A DNA stretch of 5,342 bases. Source: an uncultured Clostridia bacterium. Lineage in GTDB: Bacteria; Bacillota; Clostridia; UBA1381. The DNA lies in NCBI GenBank assembly GCA_905235885.1, contig CAJONM010000156.1, positions 1 to 5,342 on the forward strand. Reading direction: 5' to 3'. Numbering within the stretch: the stretch's first letter is position 1; every line of letters begins with the position of its first letter. Below are positions 1 through 5,342 of this stretch, piece by piece. The position numbers were made by a program, and so were the translations under genes. The notes below the pieces were generated by a model. That model worked only from the letters and a program-made list of their open reading frames with translations. It had not been told where the DNA came from and searched no databases.

Positions 1-645
1 CAGCATAAAATTACGGTGTGTGTAAAGTACATTACGCATCAAAGCATCAATATCGTCATTGGATGTGTAGCTTTCAATATCGGCGCAGCATTTTATGAGC
101 GTGAGAAGCTCGGCGGAATCGCCTTCATCAAGAGTGTCGGACGGAAGATGCGATATATGCTCCGACTTCAGCGCGCTCAGAACCTCGTATATGTCGTTCG
201 GCTCAGTGTATACAGTCAATTTCCGGTTGTTTACCGCTGCTATTTTATAAAGCGTATCGGGAGTGTCGGACGAGAGCGTGAAAGCGTCATTTACAAGCCT
301 GTAGCATTTTGACTGCTTAGCACCTTGAAGATATATATAAAAATCATCGGATCCGGCGGAAACGGATAGCGAAAAGCTTTTGTAATCCGCAAAATCTATG
401 GTAAGCGTGTCGGCAAATTCAGAGTCGCTGCCGTAGGCATTTACGGCAAATGAACGCTCCGCGACCGATATAACGATCAGGATCGTATTATTCTCAACGG
501 CTTGAGCATAAATAATTCCGTCACTGTGATCATATATGCCGATTTCCTTTATGCTGCGAGAGAGCAGCGCGTCAAAATCCGAGGCATATACAGATACGGA
601 AACGAACGGCAGAAGCAAGAGCAGTATAATTATTATTCGTTTGAT
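1..645 (-). CDS. Predicted secreted protein of unknown function (5' part, runs off the window at its C-terminal end)
   Basis: I do not recognise the family. On the minus strand a frame stays open for 215 codons from 645 to the window edge, and an in-frame TGA lies just upstream at 651-649. The first residues form a classic signal peptide: a basic start (residues 2-3, KR), a hydrophobic core of Ile and Leu (about 4-19), and a likely signal peptidase I site after VYA at residue 21, followed by SDFD. There is no lipobox cysteine. The visible mature part (22-215) is acidic, rich in Asp, Ser and Thr, and shows no transmembrane helix or motif I can name. The only codon fitting both the ribosome binding site and the basic signal-peptide start is ATC at 645-643, where ATG AAA CGA would be expected. 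No ATG occurs in frame until about codon 208. The gene is divergent from hpt. The frame and export signal are well supported; the start codon is abnormal, so a mutated or mis-sequenced start is possible. Confidence 0.72.
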   Translation of the reverse strand, partial: MKRIIIILLLLLPFVSVSVYASDFDALLSRSIKEIGIYDHSDGIIYAQAVENNTILIVISVAERSFAVNAYGSDSEFADTLTIDFADYKSFSLSVSAGSDDFYIYLQGAKQSKCYRLVNDAFTLSSDTPDTLYKIAAVNNRKLTVYTEPNDIYEVLSALKSEHISHLPSDTLDEGDSAELLTLIKCCADIESYTSNDDIDALMRNVLYTHRNFML

Positions 646-654
646 ATGTCAACA

Positions 655-660
655 CCTCCC
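655..660 (-). promoter_or_regulatory. Ribosome binding site for the minus-strand secreted protein
   Basis: On the minus strand the sequence reads GGGAGG, a near-perfect anti-16S match, with nine bases between it and the ATC at 645-643. This spacing places initiation at ATC AAA CGA, the codons that open the signal peptide. The other two frames after this site close quickly and do not encode the signal peptide. It therefore supports a non-canonical or mutated start over a downstream TTG, which would remove the basic n-region. Confidence 0.65.
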
Positions 661-670
661 GTTATTATTT

Positions 671-700
671 TATCCCATACGGGTCAAAAATTACGGGATA
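671..700. repeat. Imperfect inverted repeat in the divergent intergenic region (possible operator)
   Basis: TATCCC at 671-676 is mirrored by GGGATA at 695-700. With one mismatch the arms extend to about nine bases, around a centre of roughly 12 bases. TACGGG also occurs twice in direct orientation (678-683 and 692-697). The element ends 10 bp upstream of the TATAAT box assigned to hpt and 25 bp upstream of the divergent gene's start. It is in the right place for a regulator that could affect both genes. It does not match a PurR box or CcpA cre site that I know. Function is inferred from position only. Confidence 0.35.
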
Positions 701-710
701 AGGTGTGGTA

Positions 711-716
711 TATAAT
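711..716 (+). promoter_or_regulatory. Candidate -10 box of the hpt operon promoter
   Basis: This is a perfect TATAAT hexamer, 28 bp before the hpt start codon. It would put the transcript start near 722-724 and give a leader of about 22 nt that contains the ribosome binding site. No good -35 hexamer lies 16-18 bp upstream; the best-positioned bases there are AT-rich (around 687-694) and partly overlap the inverted repeat. The gene upstream is divergent, so a promoter for hpt has to lie in this gap, which makes the box credible despite the weak -35. Confidence 0.5.
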
Positions 717-730
717 GACAATACAAAAGA

Positions 731-737
731 AAGGTGG
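731..737 (+). promoter_or_regulatory. Ribosome binding site that fixes the hpt start
   Basis: AAGGTGG lies seven bases before the ATG at 745, or ten before the second ATG at 748. It decides against the longer in-frame extension back to 502, which would run antisense through the signal-peptide region of the divergent gene and across the promoter. Confidence 0.7.
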
Positions 738-744
738 ATTTATT

Positions 745-1284
745 ATGATGCACAATGACATCCAGTCAATATTATTGACTAAACAGGAGATCGACGGCTT
801 GGTATATAAGCTCGCGTCACAGATCAACGAGGATTTTCAGGACGAGGAGCTTTTGGCGGTCGTCATATTAAAGGGGAGTATGATCTTTGCAGCAGACCTG
901 ATACGCTGCCTGTCGATGAATGTCAAGCTTGACTTTATGCAAGCGTCAAGCTACGGGGAGTCGACCGTTTCAAGCGGCGTTATCAATATCAAAAAGGATC
1001 TGGACGAGGATGTGACCGGGAAGAATGTGCTCATAATAGAGGACATAATAGACAGCGGCAATACGCTTGCGCTTATCAAGCGTGAAATTCAGGCAAGAGG
1101 CGCAAAGACTGTAAGAATAGTTACGCTCCTTTCAAAGCCGTCACGCAGAAAGATAGATGTGGATGTTGAATATATCGGCGCGGAGATACCGGACGAGTTC
1201 GTGGTAGGTTATGGTTTGGACATGGCAGAAAAGTACAGACAGATGGACTATGTAGGCATTCTCAAGCCCGAAATATATATGTAA
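745..1284 (+). CDS. hpt: Hypoxanthine phosphoribosyltransferase (purine salvage)
   Basis: This cytoplasmic enzyme transfers the phosphoribosyl group of PRPP to hypoxanthine, and usually guanine, giving IMP or GMP. The 179-residue product has the normal family length. Family motifs appear in order: LKGS (42-45, pyrophosphate-binding loop), SSYG (68-71, flexible loop), the PRPP signature VLIIEDIIDSG (95-105) with the acidic pair E99-D100, the purine-contacting lysine region LLSKPSRR (128-135), and PDEFVVGYGLD (149-159) before the typical C-terminus ILKPEIY. The start at 745 follows a good ribosome binding site, and ATG 748 is an equally possible alternative. It is the first gene of the plus-strand unit and is followed with no gap by rnhB (TAAATG). 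In many Firmicutes hpt sits between tilS and ftsH; here it does not. Confidence 0.96.
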   Translation: MMHNDIQSILLTKQEIDGLVYKLASQINEDFQDEELLAVVILKGSMIFAADLIRCLSMNVKLDFMQASSYGESTVSSGVINIKKDLDEDVTGKNVLIIEDIIDSGNTLALIKREIQARGAKTVRIVTLLSKPSRRKIDVDVEYIGAEIPDEFVVGYGLDMAEKYRQMDYVGILKPEIYM

Positions 1285-1923
1285 ATGAGTAAGCGGACAG
1301 ATAGTTCCGAGCGCGTTGCGGCAATGAAGGCTTTTGACGAATCTAAAAAACGAGGACGATACATTGCCGGCGTTGATGAAGCAGGCAGAGGCCCACTTGC
1401 CGGACCTGTGTTTGCTGCGGCGGTCATATTGCCCGATGATGCTGTGATAGACGGCATAAATGATTCAAAAAAACTCACCGAAAAGAAACGCAACGAGCTG
1501 TATGATATTATCCGTAAACAGGCGGTTGCGTATTCGATATGCGCCGTATCCGAGCAAAGGATCGATCAGATCAATATATTAAGAGCCACAATGTCCGCCA
1601 TGAAAAAGGCGGTGTCGGATCTTAAGGTAAGACCGGCTTATGTTTTAGTTGATGGAAACAGGATGCCCGATCTTGATGTGGACGGCGAATGCGTGATAAA
1701 AGGCGATGCGCTCAGTATGTCTGTTGCGGCAGCATCGATATTGGCGAAGGTGTCGCGTGACAGATATATGATAAAAATGGCGCAGAAATACCCCGGATAT
1801 GACTTTGAGAAGCATAAAGGCTATGGTACAAGGGCGCACTATGATGCTATAGACAGGCTCGGCATAAGCCCTATTCACAGGCGGACATTTTTGAAGAAAT
1901 ATGAACAAGAGCGAAATAGGTAA
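1285..1923 (+). CDS. rnhB: Ribonuclease HII
   Basis: RNase HII cuts the RNA strand of RNA-DNA hybrids and nicks 5' of single ribonucleotides in DNA, starting ribonucleotide excision repair. The 212-residue protein has the full type 2 RNase H active site: D31 and E32 in DEAGRGPLAGP (31-41), D123 in LVDGN, and D141 in KGDALSMS. The GRG at 34-36 and Y180 in HKGYGT (177-182) match the residues that recognise the RNA-DNA junction in this family. SVAAASILAKVSRDR (146-160) is the usual helix. The ATG directly follows the hpt stop codon and has no clear ribosome binding site, so translation is probably coupled to hpt. ATG 1324 is an alternative start that would keep the whole catalytic domain. The 3' end overlaps the next gene by 23 bp. 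Confidence 0.96.
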   Translation: MSKRTDSSERVAAMKAFDESKKRGRYIAGVDEAGRGPLAGPVFAAAVILPDDAVIDGINDSKKLTEKKRNELYDIIRKQAVAYSICAVSEQRIDQINILRATMSAMKKAVSDLKVRPAYVLVDGNRMPDLDVDGECVIKGDALSMSVAAASILAKVSRDRYMIKMAQKYPGYDFEKHKGYGTRAHYDAIDRLGISPIHRRTFLKKYEQERNR

Positions 1924-2257
1924 GTTCGGTGAGGACTTTGCCGCTCGTTATCTGAGCGGCAAGGGGTATATGATAAAGGATCGAAATTTTCGCGGCAAGC
2001 ATGGAGAGATCGATATTATCGCGTATGATATGGACGGATGCCTTGTTTTTGTAGAGGTAAAAACGCGTAAAAACGATGATTACGGCTACCCTTCGGAGTT
2101 TGTCGACAGGAAGCAGCAAAAACGGCTGCGATATATGGCGCAGCTATACAGCGGTGATGATATGTATATGCGCTTTGATATTATCGAGGTGTATTACGGC
2201 AATTCTCCGGACGGTATGTATGTAAAGGCTGTAAATCACATCGAGAACGCATTTTAG
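1901..2257 (+). CDS. YraN / UPF0102 family protein (nuclease-like fold)
   Basis: This is a 118-residue protein of a widespread bacterial family whose biochemical role is not established. The family is predicted to share the restriction-endonuclease-like PD-(D/E)XK fold. The matching core is visible: GKFGEDFAARYL (8-19), NFRGKHGEIDII (29-40) with E36 and D38, then VFVEVKTR (49-56) with E52 and K54, followed by G-Y-P-S-E (62-66) and RFDIIEV (91-97). These acidic and lysine positions are those expected of a nuclease centre, though catalysis is only inferred. The start at 1901 lies inside the end of rnhB in another frame, with only a weak GAAGAA upstream, which suggests translational coupling. 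Pairing with rnhB is common in bacteria and hints at a nucleic-acid role. Confidence 0.93.
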   Translation: MNKSEIGKFGEDFAARYLSGKGYMIKDRNFRGKHGEIDIIAYDMDGCLVFVEVKTRKNDDYGYPSEFVDRKQQKRLRYMAQLYSGDDMYMRFDIIEVYYGNSPDGMYVKAVNHIENAF

Positions 2258-2269
2258 ATGATCGGATAC

Positions 2270-2274
2270 GGAGG
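2270..2274 (+). promoter_or_regulatory. Strong ribosome binding site for rsmE
   Basis: GGAGG lies six bases before the ATG at 2281 and confirms that start. It sits in the 23-bp gap after the yraN stop, which contains no terminator. Confidence 0.75.
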
Positions 2275-2280
2275 AAGAAA

Positions 2281-3021
2281 ATGCCAAAATTTTTTACATC
2301 CACAGACAATATATCCGATACAACGATAAGGATAGACAGTGAGGATGCAAAGCATATCAGCCGCGTCCTGAGACTGGGCGTGGGAGATACGATAACGGTA
2401 TGCGATGGCAGAGGCACGGACTACGAGTCGGTAATAACGGAAATATCGTCCTCATGCGTTATGTGCAGCATACAGTCAAAAACAAAATGCGATACGGAGC
2501 CGGATGTCAGTATCACACTGTATCAGGGACTGCCGAAGGGGTCAAAAATGGACTATATAATCCAGAAAACGACCGAGCTGGGCATAAGACGCATAGTTCC
2601 CGTAAAGATGTCGCGATGCGTTGTAAAGATCAATAACGAAAGTGACGCACATAAAAAGACAGAGCGATGGCAAAAAATAGCATATGAGGCTGCAAAGCAG
2701 TCGGGTAGGGGCGTTGTTCCGGAGGTTTCCGCACCCGTTACGGTGGATGAAATGATAAATGAGCTGCGCTATGCGGAGTTGGCGTTCGCACCTTATGAGT
2801 GTGAGCAAATAACGCACCTTTCAGATGTTATAGAAGCGGCGGACAGTCCCAAAAATGTTTCGTATGTTATCGGCCCCGAGGGCGGATTTGATATTACGGA
2901 GACAGAAAAGCTTAAAGCGGCAGATATACAGACCGTAACGCTCGGCAGACGGATCCTGAGAACGGAAACGGCAGGCGAGGCTGTTCTGGCTATGCTTATG
3001 TACGGATTTGGAGAGATATAA
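2281..3021 (+). CDS. rsmE: 16S rRNA (uracil-1498-N3)-methyltransferase
   Basis: RsmE uses S-adenosylmethionine to methylate N3 of U1498 in helix 44 of 16S rRNA, near the decoding centre of the 30S subunit. The 246-residue length is typical. The N-terminal PUA-like RNA-binding domain (about 1-70) includes HISRVLRL..GD (25-36). The C-terminal SPOUT/trefoil-knot methyltransferase domain carries KGSKMDYIIQKTTELG (86-101), the EAAKQSGR motif (136-143), the knot loop IGPEGGF (197-203), and LGRRILRTETA (221-231), which forms the cofactor pocket. All signature residues are intact, so the enzyme should be active. Its stop codon abuts the start of the Sir2 gene. Confidence 0.97.
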   Translation: MPKFFTSTDNISDTTIRIDSEDAKHISRVLRLGVGDTITVCDGRGTDYESVITEISSSCVMCSIQSKTKCDTEPDVSITLYQGLPKGSKMDYIIQKTTELGIRRIVPVKMSRCVVKINNESDAHKKTERWQKIAYEAAKQSGRGVVPEVSAPVTVDEMINELRYAELAFAPYECEQITHLSDVIEAADSPKNVSYVIGPEGGFDITETEKLKAADIQTVTLGRRILRTETAGEAVLAMLMYGFGEI

Positions 3022-3741
3022 ATGACGGATATAGAAAAATTACAAAAAATCATTGACGACAGTGACAACATTGTATTTTTCGGCGGAGCAGGCGTGTCAA
3101 CAGAAAGCGGTATACCCGATTTCAGAAGTGTGGACGGACTGTATAATATGAAATATAAATATCCGCCGGAGCAGATCGTCAGCAGAACATTTTATTATGA
3201 GAAGCCGGAGGAGTTTTTCAGATTTTACAAAGATAAGCTCATTATAAAAAACATCAAGCCTAACAAGGCGCATATCGCGCTCGCAAAGCTTGAAAAAGCA
3301 GGAAAGCTCAAGGCGGTCGTGACTCAGAATATAGACGGACTGCATCAGCTTGCAGGCTCTGTGAATGTATATGAGCTGCACGGGTCAACGCTGCGGAATT
3401 ATTGCGAAAAATGCCATAAATTCTACGGCATAGAGGCAATAGAGAGATCGGACGGAGTGCCCATGTGCGACTGCGGAGGACGGATAAAGCCGGATGTTGT
3501 GCTTTATGAGGAGATGCTTGACGATAATTGCATCAACGGCGCGGTCCGCGCGATAGCCGATGCCGATACGCTCATAATAGGCGGAACATCGCTTATAGTA
3601 TATCCGGCAGCAGGATTTATAAATTATTTCAGAGGCAGACATCTGGTAGTTATAAATCGTGACGCGACCTCGGCAGACAGTATGGCAGAGCTTGTAATAC
3701 ATGATAAGATAGGCGAGGTACTGGGAGCATTGAAAATTTAA
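3022..3741 (+). CDS. cobB: Sir2-family NAD-dependent protein deacylase (sirtuin)
   Basis: Sirtuins remove acyl groups from lysines using NAD+, releasing nicotinamide and O-acyl-ADP-ribose; this one should act in the cytoplasm. The 239-residue protein has the NAD loop GAGVSTESGIPDFRS (22-36), TQNIDGLH (101-108), the catalytic H120 in ELHGS, a four-cysteine zinc site (C128, C131, C149, C151), and the C-terminal Rossmann strands with GGTSLIVYPAAG (187-198). The Tyr-x-x-Arg pair that favours succinyl-lysine in E. coli CobB and SIRT5 appears here as Y69-K-D-K72. Deacetylase activity is therefore more likely than desuccinylase, an inference from one position. The start abuts the rsmE stop (TAAATG), and GGAGAG at 3010-3015 supplies the ribosome binding site. 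The symbol cobB is used by family; the exact subfamily is less certain. Confidence 0.95.
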   Translation: MTDIEKLQKIIDDSDNIVFFGGAGVSTESGIPDFRSVDGLYNMKYKYPPEQIVSRTFYYEKPEEFFRFYKDKLIIKNIKPNKAHIALAKLEKAGKLKAVVTQNIDGLHQLAGSVNVYELHGSTLRNYCEKCHKFYGIEAIERSDGVPMCDCGGRIKPDVVLYEEMLDDNCINGAVRAIADADTLIIGGTSLIVYPAAGFINYFRGRHLVVINRDATSADSMAELVIHDKIGEVLGALKI

Positions 3742-3774
3742 TTTAATTAACATAAAGAAAGGAAATGGAAGAGT
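3742..3774 (+). promoter_or_regulatory. Short AT-rich gap with ribosome binding sequence before the SPFH gene
   Basis: This is the longest gap between genes of the plus-strand unit (33 bp). It holds an AT-rich run with TTAATTAA, then AAAGGA at 3758-3763 (11 bases from the ATG at 3775) and GGAAG at 3767-3771 (3 bases from it). Neither spacing is ideal, but together they support the 3775 start. An ATG at 3765 in another frame stops after seven codons. No hairpin plus T-run is visible, so transcription probably continues through. Confidence 0.4.
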
Positions 3775-4968
3775 ATGGGACTTATTAAGGCAGGTTTGGG
3801 TGCGCTCGGCGGAACGCTGGCGGATCAGTGGAAGGAGTACATATACTGCGACAGTATGGACGCGGATGTGCTTGCGGTAAAAGGCAAAAAGCGTACAGGC
3901 AGACGCAGTTCGAACACAAAGGGTGAGGACAATGTAATATCAAACGGCTCTATTATTGCCGTAAATGACGGTCAGTGTATGATCATTGTCGAAAATGGCG
4001 AGATAAAGGAGCTTTGTGCGGAAACGGGCGAATATAGATATGATTCGGATATGACGCCGACAATATTTGCAGGCTCGCTCGGTGAGGGAGTCAAGGCGAT
4101 GTTTTCTGAAACGGCACGCCGTTTTACTTTTGGCGGTGACGCCGGCAAGGATCAGAGGGTGTATTTTATCAATACAAAGGAGATCATAGGTAATAAATAC
4201 GGCACATCATCACCTGTACCGTTCAGAGTCGTAGATACGAATGTGGGACTTGATGTTGATATTTCCATACGCTGTCATGGCGAATATTCATACAAGATAA
4301 CAAATCCGATGAAGTTCTATAAAAATGTATGCGGAAATATTACAGATGACTATACAAGAGATAAGATCGACAGCCAGTTTAAGACAGAGTTTCTGACGGC
4401 TCTTCAGCCGGCATTTGCAAAGCTTTCGGAAACGGGCATACGCTACAGTGCTATTCCGGCGCATACCATGGAGCTTGCCGATGCGTTAAACGATGTCATG
4501 AGCGAAAAGTGGTCGGATCTCAGAGGAATAGAGATCGTATCGGTCGGCGTCGGATCGGTAAATGCGTCCGAGGAAGATGAAAAGATGATAAAGGAGCTGC
4601 AACGGAACGCAGCGTTGCGCAATCCGCAGATGGCGGCGGCGCATCTTGCCGGCGCACAGGCGCAGGCGATGCAGAACGCGGCAAGCAATCCCAACGGCGC
4701 AATGGCAGGATTTATGGGCATGGGCATGGCGCAGAATGTAGGCGGTGCGAATGTCGGACAGCTATTCGGAATGGCGGCACAGCAGCAGCCTCAGCAACCT
4801 CAGCAGCCGAAACAGCCTGATATATGGCAATGTGAATGCGGCGCTCGCAATAGCGGAAAGTTCTGCTCTGAGTGCGGTAAGCCAAATCCGTTTGCAGAAT
4901 GGAGATGCCAATGCGGCACGATAAATAAAGGAAAATTCTGTTCCGAATGCGGTAAGCCGAGAGGATGA
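3775..4968 (+). CDS. SPFH-domain protein with two C-terminal zinc ribbons (YdjI-like)
   Basis: This 397-residue protein belongs to the SPFH (stomatin/prohibitin/flotillin) group with a C-terminal zinc ribbon, similar to B. subtilis YdjI. Its exact role is unproven. In B. subtilis the related gene sits with pspA in a membrane-stress locus, and SPFH proteins often build membrane-associated oligomers. The N-terminus MGLIKAGLGALGGTLADQW has no signal peptide or clear transmembrane helix, so membrane contact would need a partner or an amphipathic end. The SPFH-like domain spans about 25-265, including KRFTFGG-type (115-121) and KDQRVYFINTKEIIGNKYG (125-143) segments. A helical Ala/Met-rich stretch (about 266-325) leads to a Gln/Pro linker (336-348). 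Two zinc ribbons follow with the pattern W-x-C-x-C-G-x8-C-x-x-C-G: C353, C355, C364, C367 and C378, C380, C389, C392. The last codons overlap the next gene by 4 bp. Confidence 0.92.
   Translation: MGLIKAGLGALGGTLADQWKEYIYCDSMDADVLAVKGKKRTGRRSSNTKGEDNVISNGSIIAVNDGQCMIIVENGEIKELCAETGEYRYDSDMTPTIFAGSLGEGVKAMFSETARRFTFGGDAGKDQRVYFINTKEIIGNKYGTSSPVPFRVVDTNVGLDVDISIRCHGEYSYKITNPMKFYKNVCGNITDDYTRDKIDSQFKTEFLTALQPAFAKLSETGIRYSAIPAHTMELADALNDVMSEKWSDLRGIEIVSVGVGSVNASEEDEKMIKELQRNAALRNPQMAAAHLAGAQAQAMQNAASNPNGAMAGFMGMGMAQNVGGANVGQLFGMAAQQQPQQPQQPKQPDIWQCECGARNSGKFCSECGKPNPFAEWRCQCGTINKGKFCSECGKPRG
4780..4819 (+). repeat. CAG/CCT-type low-complexity tract coding a Gln/Pro linker
   Basis: Repeated CAG, CAA and CCT codons encode the Q/P linker (about residues 336-348) between the helical region and the zinc ribbons. 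Such tracts can vary in length between strains by slippage; here it is in frame and is simply a flexible spacer. Confidence 0.6.
4825..4959 (+). repeat. Tandem duplication encoding two zinc ribbons
   Basis: Two units start at 4825 and 4900 with a 75-bp (25-residue) period. Over the first 20 codons they match at 44 of 60 bases by my hand alignment. The conserved part covers the four cysteines and the GKFCSECGKP block (361-370 and 386-395), so the protein carries two near-identical metal-binding knuckles that arose by internal duplication. Confidence 0.8.
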
Positions 4969-5342
4969 GGATAATCAGATCAAACGGTTTTGTTATAGCC
5001 ATAGCTCGCATAGATGAAGAAATGGACAGGTCGCTTTTTTCCGAATATCGCATCGCGCGTATCTTGCGGCTTAAAAATGAAACGGCTCTAAAACGATCGG
5101 AGGCGGCGGAGATTGCTCTTATAAGGGCAATGACGGAATATGCGCCCGATACAGCGCCGCCGTTCCGATACAAAGCAGCCGAGCGCGGTAAGCCGTATTT
5201 TGAGGACAGCGATATACAGTTCAGCATATCACATTCGGGCGAATATGCGGTGTGCGCGGTGGGAGATACGACTGTCGGGATAGATATACAGCGGCAGGTG
5301 CCGATAAATAACGATATAGCAAAAAGATATTTTACCGCCGCC
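4965..5342 (+). CDS. Sfp-type 4'-phosphopantetheinyl transferase, N-terminal part (runs off the window)
   Basis: This enzyme moves the phosphopantetheine arm of coenzyme A onto a conserved serine of acyl, peptidyl or aryl carrier proteins. The frame is open for 126 codons to the window edge and has no stop. The family blocks are clear: GKPYF (75-79), FSISHSG (86-92), VGIDIQ (104-109) and IAKRYFT (118-124), which parallel GKPY, NISHSG, IGIDIE and IAKRFF of B. subtilis Sfp. D107 is the expected magnesium ligand. The second ligand, Glu in Sfp, is Gln at 109 here. The C-terminal half, with the remaining Glu ligand and the WxxKE motif, lies outside the window. ATG overlaps the SPFH stop (ATGA), and AGAGG directly precedes it, so translation is probably coupled to the upstream gene. 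The substrate cannot be told from this fragment. Confidence 0.9.
   Translation, partial: MRIIRSNGFVIAIARIDEEMDRSLFSEYRIARILRLKNETALKRSEAAEIALIRAMTEYAPDTAPPFRYKAAERGKPYFEDSDIQFSISHSGEYAVCAVGDTTVGIDIQRQVPINNDIAKRYFTAA

Larger units (their letters stand above)
745..5342 (+). other. Probable single transcription unit: hpt-rnhB-yraN-rsmE-sir2-SPFH-PPTase
   Basis: Seven same-strand genes are separated by 0, -23, 23, 0, 33 and -4 bp. No stem-loop followed by a T-run is visible at any junction, and the only good -10 box outside coding sequence is at 711-716. This implies co-transcription from the hpt promoter, with strong translational coupling at four junctions. Internal promoters inside the coding regions cannot be excluded. 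Confidence 0.7.

Noticed and set aside
132..272. 12-bp direct repeat GAGTGTCGGACG at 132-143 and 261-272
   Set aside because: Both copies lie in coding sequence and encode a short SDT-type peptide pattern. With only two copies and no flanking similarity, chance or local amino-acid bias is enough.
16..312. Plus-strand 98-codon open frame
   Set aside because: It lies opposite the minus-strand secreted-protein frame, has no ribosome binding site and no recognisable motif; it is a shadow.
502..744. In-frame N-terminal extension of hpt by 81 codons
   Set aside because: It runs antisense to the signal-peptide region of the divergent gene, crosses the promoter, has no ribosome binding site at 502, and would make the enzyme far longer than the normal 180 or so residues. 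AAGGTGG before 745 fixes the start.
1285..1324. rnhB starting at ATG 1324 rather than 1285
   Set aside because: The residues from 1285 (ERVAAMKAFDESKKRG) resemble the usual N-terminal helix before DEAGRG, and 1285 abuts the hpt stop as expected for coupling. 1324 has no better ribosome binding site.
3730..3758. Possible internal promoter (TTGAAA, 17 bp, TAAAGA) before the SPFH gene
   Set aside because: The -10 matches only three of six consensus bases, and the transcript would start at or beyond the ribosome binding sequence. Too weak to annotate.
4443..4727. Minus-strand Ala/Cys-rich 94-codon frame
   Set aside because: It is the complement of the Ala/Met-rich helical region of the SPFH gene, and its composition follows from GC-rich Ala codons.
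4712..5227. Minus-strand 171-codon open frame across the SPFH end and PPTase
   Set aside because: Both plus-strand genes beneath it have clear family motifs, and its translation is Arg/Ser/Ala-rich with no domain pattern.

Overview
The window looks like a chromosomal segment from a low-to-moderate-GC Firmicute, most likely a gut-type anaerobic Clostridia member. This is an inference from the protein families, the strong GGAGG-type ribosome binding sites, the frequent ATA and AGA codons, and an SPFH/zinc-ribbon protein of the kind common in Clostridia and Bacilli. No rRNA, tRNA, transposase, CRISPR array or phage gene is visible.

Layout. Positions 1-645 carry the 5' part of a minus-strand gene for a predicted secreted protein of unknown function. 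It has no ATG, GTG or in-frame upstream TTG start. The reading frame, ribosome binding site and signal peptide all point to an ATC codon at 645-643. A roughly 100-bp divergent intergenic region (646-744) holds a TATAAT box and an imperfect inverted repeat. From 745 to the window end, seven plus-strand genes follow one another with gaps of 33 bp or less, or with overlaps: hpt (hypoxanthine phosphoribosyltransferase), rnhB (RNase HII), a YraN/UPF0102 protein, rsmE (16S rRNA m3U1498 methyltransferase), a Sir2-family NAD-dependent deacylase, an SPFH-domain protein with two C-terminal zinc ribbons, and the N-terminal 126 codons of an Sfp-type 4'-phosphopantetheinyl transferase that runs off the window.

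The seven genes look like one transcription unit. Stop and start codons abut (TAAATG twice) or overlap (23 bp between rnhB and yraN; ATGA between the SPFH and PPTase genes), and no intrinsic terminator is visible between them. Functionally it is a mixed housekeeping set: purine salvage, removal of ribonucleotides and RNA-DNA hybrids, ribosome modification, protein deacylation, a possible stress or membrane scaffold, and carrier-protein activation. I see no clearly new multi-gene system. The points most worth checking are the apparent ATC start of the secreted protein and the SPFH-PPTase coupling.
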